DNA from: Fomitopsis serialis
Taxonomy: Eukaryota > Basidiomycota > Agaricomycetes > Polyporales > Fomitopsidaceae
NCBI RefSeq assembly: GCF_022376445.1
Contig: NW_025955517.1
Span: forward strand, 1 to 22,730
Length of the DNA stretch: 22,730 bases
Reading direction: 5' to 3'
The notes below the pieces were generated by a model. It searched no databases. It was not told where the DNA came from and worked only from the letters and a program-made list of their open reading frames with translations. Made by a program: the position numbers and the translations under genes. Shown piece by piece: positions 9,945 through 21,333 of this stretch (position 1 is its first letter; every line of letters begins with the position of its first letter).

Positions 9945-12900
9945 CGCGGGGCGCGGCGAGGAGGGGAGAGGAGGGGAGAGGGGCGGGGGCGGCGTCGGAA
10001 TGGGAGGCCCGTTGCGGCGGGAGGATATTTGAGCGGTCGTGATATGCGTGCGGCACGCTCGCGGGTGGCTGCGCTGCCCCGATCGGGCGGGGCCGCGCGC
10101 TGATTGGCTGGCTGCGGGGCGAGCGCGCCCGCGACCACCAGGCGTCCCCCGGCTCCCCGCCTGCCTCTTTCGGCCGCGTCCCCTGTTTTCCCGCCCTCTC
10201 CCCTCGGCTCCGCGCCGTGCCCCCGGCCACCCTGTTGCGCCCCGCCACGCCCGCCCGGCGTCTGCGCGGTCGCCTGATGCACGCGGTCGTCGCCGTCGCC
10301 AGCGCTGCACACGACGTCAGCGTCCGCCGGGCCCAGGCCGCGGTGCCGGCGCCAGCCACCGCAGTGCGTACGGCATCTTGCTCTCTTCCTGCCCGCCTCA
10401 TGGCGGCGGCCCGCGCGGGGTCACACCACCCGCATCGACCGCCCGGACCTCGGTCGCGACCCGCCTTCTCGGACGGACGCACGCTCGCCCACCGCCTCCC
10501 CCTGCGCGGCACCCGCATTGCCCGCGGCGGCGTGTGCCTGGCCACTCGCCCCCGCTGCGCCTGCGTCGCGCGCGCCGGATCCATCTCGGGCATTCACACC
10601 GTACGTAACGTCCTCTCGCTCGATCTGTCGACCCCACAACCGTCCCGACACACAGGCACGCGCGCGCGCACAGCTGCGCCCACCCGCTGCGCCCCCCTGC
10701 CGTGATGGACGACGGCGCCGAGTCTCGCGGCAAGATGGCATCCACCCATCAACTGCCGCGACTGGGCTGCCACCGCGCCGCACGGGCTGGACCGCCGATC
10801 GCGCGCACGCGATCGCGCAGGCGGGCGGTGCCCGAACAGTGGCCGGGGGCCGGATGCGATGGTCGGGCGATGGGGAGGCAGGCGAGCATCCTTCTATTTC
10901 TGGCGGTGCGCGCTCGCTGTCTGGGCGGCAGGCGACCGTGCTCATCCGATCTTCCGAGATGCCGTCCCACGTCTCCCGCCCACGTGCCTTCGAATGGAAG
11001 GCCGGCGCCGCCCACGCCGCTGCGGCGCTGATCACCGCTCGCACGTCCCCGGGCACGTCGCGTGCCTGGCCGCCCTCTCTCCCGGCCGCCGGCGTGCTTC
11101 CCTCGATCGGCCCTGTCCCGCACCGGCTCCCGGCCCGCCCGCCGCCGGGCCTGTGGCGCACGGCCTGTGGTGGCAACGGCGGCGGCGACGGCGACGGTGA
11201 TGGCGACGCGGCGACGGCAACGCGGCGAGCAACACTGGCGGCGAGCGAGACGCGTCGCGATGGCCGCGCCGCGGGTTGTTTGGGTGCGTGGGCGGGAGAG
11301 AGGCCGATCGGTGCCATCCGATCGCTGGTGGCCATATGGCGCGTCCCCGCCCATCACAACGCCTCCGCCGCGAGGCTCCCAGACGCCCACACCCACCGCC
11401 CCAGCCTTATCCTCCGCCATCTCCACCGCCGCCGCACGTGCACGGTGCATTACACGGTGGCCACCGTCACCACCCAATGCGTATATTTCTGGGCCCTCCG
11501 TCCTCCACTGCCGCCGCATCCCGCGCGCCTTGTACAGACCCCGCCACCACGCCCACCGCGGCCCCTGGCGTCACCCCAGGCCCCCGAGGCCACCACGCGC
11601 CTGGCGTGCCCCCGTAGTGGCTCCGAATTTGTAGGCTCTTTGTGCGCCCTGCTGCGTCGGGACATGCTCAGCGTGTTCCCATCCTTCCCTCCCACCGCCC
11701 GCGTCTCTTCATCTCCGCCCCGCCGCTACATGTGCCTGCAGCACGTCGCTAGCGGGGCGAGAATCCCGTCCGCCGTGGGCTGCTCTTGTATTCCGTTGAC
11801 CACAGACGCGTCCGCGCGCCGCCGGGCCAGCCATCGACGTCCCACACCCGCTGGCGCCCGGCTAGCCCGTTTCGGCCGCGTCGTCGTCTCTGTGCCACAG
11901 AGCCCGTGGTGGAAGCAGGGTGGAAGCAAGGTGAGCGTCCACCGCGCTGTCAGCTCGCTATAGCCTCCCCACCGCCTCGTTGCCTCCATGCGCGATACCA
12001 GATCCCGAGGGCTTCCAACTGTGCCCTTCCTGATCACCCATCCCTTCCCTCCGGTCATGCCTCCCCACCACCAGCATGTACCGCTTTTCCGGTCTCCCTC
12101 GTCCCGAGCTCGTTCCCTCCCACTGCAGTCGCGTCCCCCGCTCCGGGGTTCGTCTTTGTAAGTAGCCTCGTGTGCGCAGAGAGCTCTGCTTCCGCGAACT
12201 TCTCCCCGATCGACAATGCAGCCACTGACGCGCCGGCCGATCGCCACGATCAGCGTAGCGGCTTGCCCGCTCGGAATCCGGCTACTCAACCCGCAGGACA
12301 CGACACATTCAACAAGCGTTGGCCGACTTCGGGCCAGCTGAATCTAAAACACTACTCACCGCCTTGGCAGGACCGGCCAACGGGTTGCGACAATCTTTGC
12401 CCAACCCCGCGGACCGGGCCTCAGCAGACGGTCAGATTGTGCGTGGTTCTAGCCTCCCGAACGCTGACTCACCGACGCGCCATTGGCCGCAGCCAACTAC
12501 CAGCCCTACCGGCGGCCAACTCCGCTGCGACCACTCGCCGCCAGCCTCGCGGACGACGATGACGTCGGGCGTGCACCGGCCCTCGACACGCGCACAAACC
12601 TTCGTCCCCAGCCGCCCACCCGCCCACGCGTCCCCTTCTCCCGCTCCAGGGTGCCCCTGGCGTCCGACGCGCTCCCTAACCGCCTGCGCAATTGCCTCCT
12701 CCCTTCCCTCGCCGCTCGCGCGGCCTTCGCGAGTTCTGCGGCCGGAGATGATCGGTCGCGGCGTGCCGCGAACACGGGCCTCTCGCGTCTACGCAGGGCG
12801 TCCTGCGGTGCGGCAGAGGCAGTCTGTGCGTCTGGGGCCGGATCAACTCAGGAACTTTGTCGACGGCGTTGCGGCGCCCCTCCCCCTCCTCCGCGAGCTA

Positions 12901-14832
12901 GGATTGATTCTGGGGCTGCCGGAAGACTGTCGATGCATCGCGCCGTCTCTAGCTCTGTCTACACCCGCTCGATTATCTCCGTAACGGCTGTATAATTCAC
13001 AAACCGTTATGACGGACTTTCCCCATGAGACCGTGACAGGCAGCAAGGTTGCCCTTATACCAAGCACGCTCATGGCGCATTGACCCATCGTCTCCCCCGC
13101 TCACTCTGCACAGGAAGCCCACATGTCGCTGCAGCCGTACAATCGCTGGTTGCCCTCGGCTCCCGCGGGTAAACTCTTGCGTGGTTTCGTCTTCGGGACA
13201 TGGTGCCACTTGTGTCGACTTTCGTTGACTATACTGTTTGTCATGCTGGTGCTCGCTGGTCCGCCCCGAGGAAGAGGGAAGGGCTCGAAAATGCAAGAAT
13301 CTGCCGACACGACCGCCCACATACTTTACGACCTGCGTCGAGGTGTGCGGCAGGCGAAAACCGGTCGCTCTCGTTTAGGTGGCCGTCGCTGCTGTTCTAC
13401 GACTGCTGTTCTTCGCTGGTGAGCTGTATCTCATATTATGCTTCGCGGGCCATCTCAGCGACTCGGGAACAATTTCAACATGGCTTCTCTCTCTTTCGCC
13501 CATCAGCCTTCGGCCGCTCACCAGATCGTGTTGTCAGGTCGCCCCTGGCGAAGGCTCCTGGCATTACATCCGTCCGTCCGGCGATGGACTAGTGATCGGG
13601 GTAGGTCTTCTCTTTCACGTCATAGTACGTCTATGCTGGGCACGGACGTGAGACTGATTTTAGCTTGTTCTCGCTCGTCGTCTCCCTTCTGCCGAGCTCG
13701 AGTCGCAAAATTCTACTGCGCAAGCCTGCCTTGAATATTACAAAAAGAGACGGCGGACATCGTCTACTAGTGCGTCCACTCTCGGGCACCTCAGCGGAAT
13801 GATCACCATGTATTTAAGTACCCGGCTTCCTCGACTGTGCGGCGGCGGTATGCACCGTGATTATAAGAATATTCGGAGCTCGCAAGTCCCAGCAAAGTCC
13901 AGCCATCTAATTGACACAGGGCGACGTAGATGTACCTGCGAGCAATACTACGGCTTCAGCGGTATGTCATTTGCGCCTTACATGGAACTCTAGATCTACA
14001 GGTGTACCGTGTCTGACGGACTTCAATGGCGTAGTGTTCATCTGAATAATGTTTTCTGCTGCGTGAAATAGAATAGTGGCGGTCTCCGCTACACTACCTA
14101 GCCTCAGGACGTACGACCGAGATGTCTGTTATGTACCCTATCAGCGACACAACAAAAACGGGAACACCAGTCGTGCTGCCGTGTGATGAGAAAGCGCTCA
14201 CTCAGCGCTCAGCATTCGCAGAGTCGGGAGTAGAGAGACCGGGCGAGAGGCTCTGAGGAGAGCATGACGCGACAGTCGTGGAGATAATAAGTAGACGGGA
14301 GTGTGTTCTATGAATGCAATCTGGGTCTCCGTGGCACCACGCGAGTAAAATTAAAGAGTCTGCAGACGGGATGAAGTTGGTACAAAGTTGGTAGTACTAC
14401 CCCTAAGTAATCGGTCAGGTGGAAGGGCCTGACATGCATATCGTGGCTCGTGCCCGGCTGTGCATCGAGGTCGTGCGTGGTAAAAGACCACACATTACAA
14501 TCGAATAGTCGCCCGGTGGGCTGGGTATGAGGGGAAGCCGAAAGGGGGTGGCACTGGGATTGTCGAGGGTGCCCAAATCGGGGAGTCGCGGGGTACGACT
14601 ACGGGCGGCTAATGGGCAGCAGACGTGACTCGGGGGGAGCAGCAGACAGGCGGGTGTTGCTCCTTGTCGTCCTCCACCGGCTGCAACCACCACCTCGACC
14701 ATACCTCCCAGCCTCCCGTATTATTCTGCGTCTGTCTTGCATATAACTTACCCGTATCTGTCTGTCGTCGCGCTCTCGTCTCCTTGCATCTGTACACCAC
14801 TCTGCATCTACTAACATACTCCGTCCTGCTTA
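9945..14832. other. 4.9-kb gene-poor, GC-rich intergenic region between divergent genes
   Basis: No gene is supportable here. From about 10100 to 12900 the plus strand is very GC-rich and markedly C-rich, which opens long frames on both strands (one of 481 codons at 10518-11963). These encode Arg/Pro/Ala/His-rich low-complexity sequence without domains and overlap each other. A GGCGACGGC-type triplet repeat sits near 11172-11225. From about 13000 the composition becomes ordinary. Hydrophobic short frames at 13123-13651 do not join into a family-like protein. A TATTTAAG site is at 13810. The last 190 bp (14640-14830) is a CT-rich leader typical of a basidiomycete transcription start, feeding the BCAS3-like gene. 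Long leaders or a non-coding RNA for either flanking gene are possible but not shown. Confidence 0.5.
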
Positions 14833-17800
14833 ATGCCCTCAAGGCCCAAGCGCAATGCAATCCCCCGCTCACGCAACACCCACCAGTCCGATCTATATAC
14901 ACCGCTCCCGGGATCTAGCCCCCCTGCTGCCTCCAGTTACGACTCAGAGCCGCCCGCCCACTGGTCCTCGCCTCCGCCCGAGAATGACTTCTATCCGGAA
15001 CCCGCGCCCGAGGGAATAGGAGGTACCGCGTCGCGACGGGACGCGGGCGCCATCGACGCGCTCTTCAGTCGCGTCAGTGGTGAGGACGATCCACCTGATG
15101 ATCCCGACGTCCGAGCACAGGTACCAGTTTTCCCGGGGCAGGCCTTGTCGCCGGATTCTCGCACGTCCGAGCTGCTGCCGCGGAACGATGCACTGTCCCA
15201 GAACGCTGGCTTCACGGACCATCAAGTCGGCCATACGAGGTCTCCAATGCTTGCTCGGTACGTACATCGTCATCATCATCAGTGGGGCACAGTATCCGTT
15301 CTAGACCAGTGATCAGAGGCTGTACGGTGGGTGGAAGGCGAGTGTTAATGTGATACTGTGACACCGTGCCGTGCTGCGTGAACCGCGTTCTATCGGTGCT
15401 CGTACAACGCCTCTCATTGCTCGACTCTGTATGCTGTCCGCAGGCGCGCACACAATGAGTGTCATTTGATTGGTGTTCGCGTCTCCAACGCAGTGCTACG
15501 CCTGAACCATGGTCTGGTATCTTTATGAAGAGCCTCGCTCCTTCGGTGCCGTGCCCCAGAGTTAGCGCATGCATCGCAGCCGGTACGCACGTGTTCCGAG
15601 ACCGCCAGCGATGACTCTCGTAGACCACTTCTTTCTCATCGACTGCCACTCCAGAGACTGTCCTACAGACGACTGATGAACCTCTGTAGTGAACCGACAA
15701 CCCTGGAGTCCTTCTCGCGCACGATCCGCAATTACATCCCGACCTCGATACCCATTCCGTCCGCCTCGCCGACCCCGCCCCGCATCTCTCGGCCTTTATC
15801 TTTTGGTAGCTTCCTCACTCCTTCCATGTCTCCGGTGCCCGCTCAGCGCGAACGCAGCGCGTCCAACACCTCCAGCACGTGGAAGCGGCAGGGAAGCGAT
15901 GCCGCTGGCTCCCCTCGTCCGGACCTCTCCTCCTGGGCGGGCCAGCGTGTGTTGGGCGATGACGCTGCGGTGTTCGACCTGGACGAGGAATTGTCCCAAG
16001 CCACTCCGACGCGTTATCCAGCGGTCAACGAGAAGGAGGAGATCGTATGGGCCGGTTGGGATCAGCTCGTCGAGAGCGATTCAATAGCACCAAGGTGCGT
16101 CTTGAGCCAACCGTAGTGTGCGTCAGGCTGATGAACCCGCCCGCAGGCGTCTCCTGCTCATGGGTTACAAGGCCGGTCTGCAGATCTGGGACTGCACGAA
16201 TTTAGGTTCAGTTGCCGAAGTCCTCAACTTGACCGACGCGCGGTGGGGCACGGTCGAGTTCGCCGGTGTGCTGCCGCTCCCGCGCAACGTACGGGACGAC
16301 GCCTTCCGCGATCAACGTCCGCTCGTTGGCATCTTGTAGGTCTTTCGTAACGTATGCTAAGCTTCGCGTCTGATGGTTCGCAGATCCCGGAACGGTGGCC
16401 AGTGCGCATTTGTGGTCTACTCGCTTCGCACCCATACGGTAGTCAAACGGATTGATCTGCCCGGTTTAAGATCGTTCTCATCGTCCGCTGACTTTGTTGT
16501 GCTGGTGGGTTACTCTAATCCTGTGGCCTCGCTTGTTCTCGTCTGAATGGGGCGACTCACAGGGCACTGCGAAACCTCCATCTCTACACATTCTCTCGTC
16601 TTACACGCTCACCAATCTGTACACTATCCCGTCTACATCACTTGTCGCCTTTGCCGCGCCCTCAGTAACCCCCACCTCTCCACGATTAGACTTAGACAAA
16701 CACTACGAACCTAGCCTCAACACCACCACAGCATTCTCAACTTCAACCTCGATACCCCAGCCCATCTACGCACTGCACGGGCGTCTTCTCGCGTTTGCGT
16801 CGCCAGTCCCACGGCTGCATTCCCCTCCACCGTCTAGTGGCTCCAAGGGCACCGTTCACCCATCTAGCTGGAGCGCGGACGGCACTTCTAGGCTCAACAT
16901 CACGCAAGCGGATCTTGGAACCGCAGCGGTAAAGCTCGGAGGCAACGTCTTGAGTGGCATGCGATCTCTGGGCGGGATGGCGATTTCTGCCGCACGGGCA
17001 GGTATCGCTACTGCCGCGGCCGCGGCTGCTGCAGAGTCAAGCATCCCAAGACCTACGCCCGCGCCCGCGGGCCTCTCTACCATGTTCTCGCGCAGCGCAC
17101 CTGCAGCTGCCGGAGCTGACGACGGACGTCCGTCACAAGAATCCGCTCCCAATCGCGGAGGCCTGCCGGCGTTCTCCCCCCTACCCCGTTTGTCTTCTTC
17201 GTCGGGATGCAACGTGACCGTCGTAGACCTGCAGCCGCTACTGGCCTCCGCAGAGAGTCCCAGCAGGATTGCGGACTTCCTTGCGTCCAAGCGACAGAGT
17301 GTTAGCAACCTGCGCTTCTCTGGAGATGGTACATCTTTGGCCGTCTGTGCTCAAGACGGCCATAGTGCGAAGATCTACCGACTCGGACCCCCTGCTCGCA
17401 CATCGCGTTCCGCGCCTCGATCGTCGCACGACACGTACAAGACCACCACGGGCACCGATGATTATCAACCGTCGGACCGTTCGCGGACAACTTCTCATAC
17501 GGACGGCGAAGAGTCTTTCGCACCTCCGTGGCACCTGTACAACCTTCGCCGAGGGCGTACGTCTGCTGTAGTTGATGGATTAGATTGGGCGAACGATGGG
17601 CGTTGGTTTGCGATGGGAACGCGCAAGCGTACGGTACATGTGTTCGCTGTCAACCCGACAGGTGGCGTTCCTGACGAGGCCAGCCATCTTAGTGCGAGGG
17701 TGTTTGATCCTCATACGCCGGTGAGTCTCTTGATTCTTGTTCTCAGCCGAAATACTCACGAATCGTGTAGCTTGCTCTGTCTACGGAAGTCCATCCTGTC

Positions 17801-19248
17801 ATTCGTTTGCGAGGGGACAAGGCACCTCTTCCTGAGATACAGGCACCGCCCTTGGCTTTCACGTTCATCCGTTCCTCGGAGAACTCGCTTCCATCCAATC
17901 TCCTCCCTCCTGTGGCCCCGACGTTTTCTGCGTCATCCTCGCCGTCGTCAATCCACTCACTCGCGCCATCATCTCCCGCTCGACAACCACGGAGGCCGTC
18001 CAACTTCCAGGACATGCTCATATTCGACGCTTTGGATGCGACATTGAGCTTGCGACGAGTCTTCGTGGAACGCGCTAATGAAGAATCGGCGTCGGGCCTA
18101 TTGCCTGGGGCTACCAGTATGTCGCTTCCGGGACCCAGCTCTCTTGCGCGACTTGGCATGTCGCCGTCTAGCAACGTAGCCAAGTCTGGGCTCTCGCAGA
18201 TGATGGACGAGCCTACGCATCTCGCTGCGCGAGAGAGCCGAGTGGGCAGCTGGAACCTCAGACGAGCCGCCGACTGGCGTGAAATCAGGCAAGTGGTGTT
18301 TCAGAAGCGTAGTGCGTACCGGCGGGATCGTCCTCAGAGAGCTGAGTAAGTCTTGATACCTCGATATCGGGCGCGATCACTGATGTGCGTCGTAGCTGGC
18401 TGTCCTGCGCGGAGCTGTCGACGCACTCGAGCTCGTCCCAGACTCTGCCGCGGTCGATCTACCTCTCACACCAGTTCGCATTCCATGCGCTTGGTGAGGA
18501 TTACCATGCCCTTGTTCGTCGGCACAATTTCGAAGTGCCGTCGACGCGGATCGCAGTCCGTACAGAAGTTGAAGTGAACGCGTTCCCGAGTGGCTTTGAT
18601 GCTACATTCATGCTTGACTCGCGTGCTGGTCGCCGTGCGTCCTCGTCGTTCGACGAGCCACTAGCCTCTGCTCTCGCCGGAGATATCGTTCAGCTTAGTC
18701 CATCTCTACCTGTCCTGCCGATGTTCCCCAATGGCGCACCGGGCGCGTCATCGCGCTCTCTGAAGAATGCGATACCTATCCGACACGTCGCCGCTGGACT
18801 GAGCGATAGCATGTCCGGCAGTCTCACGCGACTTCGCCGCGAGATGGGTCGTGTCCGCTCTCCGCAACTCGCCGCCCGACCGGATGCCGACCTCCCTGTG
18901 CCTCTGGAATTTGACGAAGAAGACGACGACTTCATCGGTGCCAATGGTCCCATCCCTTCGTCCGTACCGGAGGATGAAGGCATGTCCTATACGCATTCAC
19001 GCGGCGGAGGCGATTCGGGTGAGAGCATCTCGACACCGTCGAGTAATATGGACCCACTGCCGGTCGAGGACGACCACACAGTGGGCGGTCTGTGGCAAGG
19101 CTGGGAGGCGGAAGACCAGCTTGCAGTAGAGGAAGCGGAGAGGTTTGATGACCTGACAGCGGGTTTCGTGGACGAAGACCCGCCGCCTCCGCCTGCGGTG
19201 GAGGGCAAGAAGCGTAAGAAACAGGGTAAGATCGTTCGTAGGACATGA
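14833..19248 (+). CDS. BCAS3-domain WD40-repeat protein (autophagy-related)
   Basis: Seven exons (14833-15257, 15690-16094, 16147-16335, 16384-16504, 16563-17720, 17771-18345, 18396-19248) join in frame to 1241 aa, with no damage. Exons 3-5 carry beta-propeller blades: LLMGYKAGLQIWD, AFVVYSLRTHTVVKRIDLPG, SLHILSSYTLTNLYTI, VSNLRFSGDGTSLAV (about residue 625) and VDGLDWANDGRWFAMGT (about residue 715). Exon 7 opens the BCAS3 domain, with LPRSIYLSHQFAFHALGEDY near residue 980. Long disordered Ser/Pro/Ala insertions and a basic tail (KKRKKQGK) make it longer than the human protein, which is about 930 aa. Human BCAS3 is a PROPPIN-like propeller that acts with PHAF1 at forming autophagosomes, so a role in phagophore membranes is the likely inference. 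Introns are 48-58 nt except the first, which is 432 nt. The gene may equally be annotated as a hypothetical WD40 protein. Confidence 0.9.
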
Positions 19249-19490
19249 GCCCGGTCGACACGATGGCATGGGACTCTTTGTTCTCGGGACAGTCGTTTGC
19301 AGGTAGGATAGGAGAAGGATGTCAGGTTATAATAGCCCATGAGATGTACGATAGTTACGAATATCATGTATGAGTAGCATAGCCTATTGGGAATCTTCAC
19401 CGGCAAAGGCGCGATGTTACGCGCGTGTAGCGTCGAGCCTCGCCAATCCGAGCGCACTCGAGGTCAATCACCCTCTCGACATTGGGCTTC

Positions 19491-19984
19491 CCTAAATGTG
19501 CTCCATGGATTATTTGCTCCGCCTACACCTTCTGCGCGTCGACATTGCTCAACATGCAGGAACTGCTCGATGACCCACTCCGCCGCATCCAGCCACTCAC
19601 GCGTGCCACTGCCACTGCTAGTTACGATAGATCGACTCTCAAACCGTGTCCGTCGGGGCAGTCATTCCCGTCGTAATCGCCGGGCCAGTTGAACTCACAT
19701 CCGGCCCGTCCCTTGGTACACTCTGATAGATGCGAAGGACGTCCAATAGCATAAGCACTGAGCGAGCGAACTTCCGCGTCCTGCAGGTGCGTCGTTAATT
19801 GATTACGGTCTGCAGCGCGAAGGTTCCGACACACTCCAATGCTTTGTCCAGCGTCAGCACCGAGGGGAGTCTCCATCGCATGTACCTAGAGAGCATCGTT
19901 CAATGGTCGTTCCAGCACATCAAGGCTAAAACGTACGACATCGCCAAGCATGCCTGCTCGACCACAAACTGAGAAGGGTAGTCC
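19491..19984 (-). pseudogene. Decayed inverted partial copy of the FAD monooxygenase (inverted repeat arm 2)
   Basis: Read on the minus strand, this segment matches 6417-6974. It begins at ACTACCCTTCTC, runs through a recognisable copy of the sixth intron (GTACGT...CTCTAG), then METPLGADAGQSI, then a copy of the seventh intron. It goes on through CEFNWPGDYDGNDCPDG, FLHVEQ-like sequence and the post-stop GAGCACATTTAG. It has internal deletions: most of DAYILGRLLAHPLTTL is lost, the codons before GRAGCEFNWPG are lost, and LDEREQL after the FNWPG motif is missing. It also has in-frame stops. It has no 5' exons and cannot encode a flavoprotein. It lies about 240 bp downstream of the BCAS3-like gene. 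Retained introns show a DNA-level duplication followed by neutral decay. Confidence 0.88.
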
Positions 19985-20172
19985 GACGTGACAATGATAC
20001 ACGAATGACCTTCGCTTTCTCTAGTGCTCTACAAATAAGCCAATGAATGGCGCATTCGTTCACATGCAACTTTACCACCGACACATTGTCAAATGAATCC
20101 ATGAGGATGGCGTCGCGGATTACTCTCACCGTATAGCACACGAAATACATGCCAATCCCCCTTAGCCCAATT

Positions 20173-20460
20173 CTACCTTCTTGCATACATGAGCGTGACG
20201 AGAATATGGCAAGTTAAGAAGAACGTGCCAGGACGACAGTCCATACATTTCTTGACTACCTGCCCAAGCGCACCTGCTTCTACGCGCCGTATTGTCGACG
20301 GAGAGGTACGAACTTCGTGCGCGGCGAGACAGCGCTTTGACCCGATTGACGATACTGGCGTGGCAACGCCTTGAGGAAAGAGCCCCATCAGGTGGCCATC
20401 TTCAACTCAAGTGCTCATCCTCGAGGCTGGGAGTTGTTAACGGCTCGCGCGGAGGAAGTC
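20173..20460 (-). mobile_element. Possible Tc1/mariner-type transposase remnant
   Basis: The minus strand encodes TSPSTIRRVEAGALGQVVKK, which resembles the second helix-turn-helix region of Tc1/mariner transposases (pattern S.STIRR.L.EAGL...VVKKK). Upstream, the frame also has a weak likeness to the first helix-turn-helix. No DDE catalytic region, terminal inverted repeats or target-site duplication is recognisable, and the frame is short and broken. The match is from memory of the family pattern and could be chance. Its position beside the duplicated monooxygenase fragment makes it worth recording. Confidence 0.28.
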
Positions 20461-20542
20461 GTCCAAACTGTATGACCGCGACAACCTTCAGATAGGTTCG
20501 ATATCATGCGGTACGACAGTATGCTCACCGTGAGGCTAATGT

Positions 20543-21157
20543 TCATGGGTCGCGCATCGCGACATCCGTCTCGTCGATGCCCCCGTTATCGGCACCATGC
20601 GAGGATGAGAAGACGTCCGCTCCAGCAGCCAAAGAGTCAATAAGGAGCGCAAGGCGAGGTATCGACAGATTGGCCTCCTAGAGGGCGGTCACCGACCAAG
20701 ACATGTCGAGAGACGGAGAGCGGGCGCACCTTACGAATCTCCCCAGATCGTCGCTGAAGGCATCGACAACGGAAGCCATCCAAAACTTCCTGAAGCGTTG
20801 CCTGAGGTGGTCTTGATCTTCGGTGTCTCCAAGAAACGACGGTACGGGAGTGGGACGGGGTTCAGGCGTAGGCGAGCGGGGAGCGGGCGGTGGAGAGGGC
20901 GCACTCGGACGGGTGTTCTGCTGGGTGCGACGGGGAGACTCGTCCTCCGAGGACGACTGGGACTCCGTGTCTGAGGACTCGGAGGACTGCGCCGCGTCGG
21001 GTGAGGCTGCTGCGACCGGGCTCGGAGGACGAGCAGCAGCGGGGGCGTCGCTGTCCGAGGACGACGAGTCCGCGTCCGAAGACGAGCTGGAGGCGGCGCG
21101 TCGCTTGCGCTTCCGGGTGCGCCTCCTCGTGGGCGGTGGTCTCGCTGGCGCGGCCAT
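20543..21157 (-). CDS. RSA3: RSA3-like ribosome assembly protein
   Basis: Two exons, 21157-20735 and 20677-20543, join in frame across a 57-nt intron to 185 aa. The N-terminus is basic (RRRTRKRKRR), followed by a Ser/Asp/Glu-rich acidic stretch of about 60 residues typical of nucleolar proteins. A Pro-rich linker follows, then the conserved C-terminal domain: RFRKFWMASVVDAFSDDLG and IPRLALLIDSLAAGADVFSS. Rsa3 takes part in pre-60S ribosome assembly in the nucleolus, interacting with the helicase-dependent early particles. The donor is ambiguous. GTAAGG at 20734 keeps the frame but drops a few family residues (EIRK-like). GTGCGC at 20729 would keep them, but only if one G is missing from the run at 20741-20744. 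The gene is divergent from ADE2. Confidence 0.75.
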
Positions 21158-21333
21158 GGTCGTGCTCGTCGTGCAGTGTGCCGTCGCCGTCGTGCGGTGC
21201 GTCGTGCTCGCTGTGGACGCTGCACGTGAGAGACGAAAACAAGTTGCACGGGCGCCTAGTCGATCTTTGGGACGTCCTCGCCTCCGTCGCGGTCGTCTTC
21301 AAGTTCGTCGTGCGCGCGTTCCTGCAGACAGCG
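21158..21333. promoter_or_regulatory. Shared 176-bp divergent promoter of RSA3-like gene and ADE2
   Basis: The two start codons face away from each other across 176 bp, so both core promoters must lie here. The segment is rich in CGTCG-type trinucleotides and has no clear TATA box, which is usual for housekeeping genes. Co-regulation of a ribosome-assembly gene and a purine-synthesis gene under growth control is plausible, but it is inferred only from the arrangement. Confidence 0.4.

Noticed and set aside
9945..10593. N-terminal extension of the minus-strand frame 8761-10593
   Set aside because: Upstream of the ATG at 9944 the translation is Arg/Pro-rich and shadowed by other frames. The coding-like coiled-coil sequence starts well after 9944.
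10518..11963. Long plus-strand open frame of 481 codons
   Set aside because: It is Arg/Pro/Ala/His low-complexity with no domain and is overlapped by equally long frames on the opposite strand. High GC with few stop codons explains it.
13123..13651. Overlapping hydrophobic plus-strand frames that might be a small membrane protein
   Set aside because: They do not join through credible introns into one protein, and I recognise no family.
15590..15689. Possible C/D-box small RNA in the long intron (CGATGA ... CTGATGA)
   Set aside because: The boxes do not match consensus in the right order and no terminal stem is visible. The CTGATGA is better explained as the branch site.
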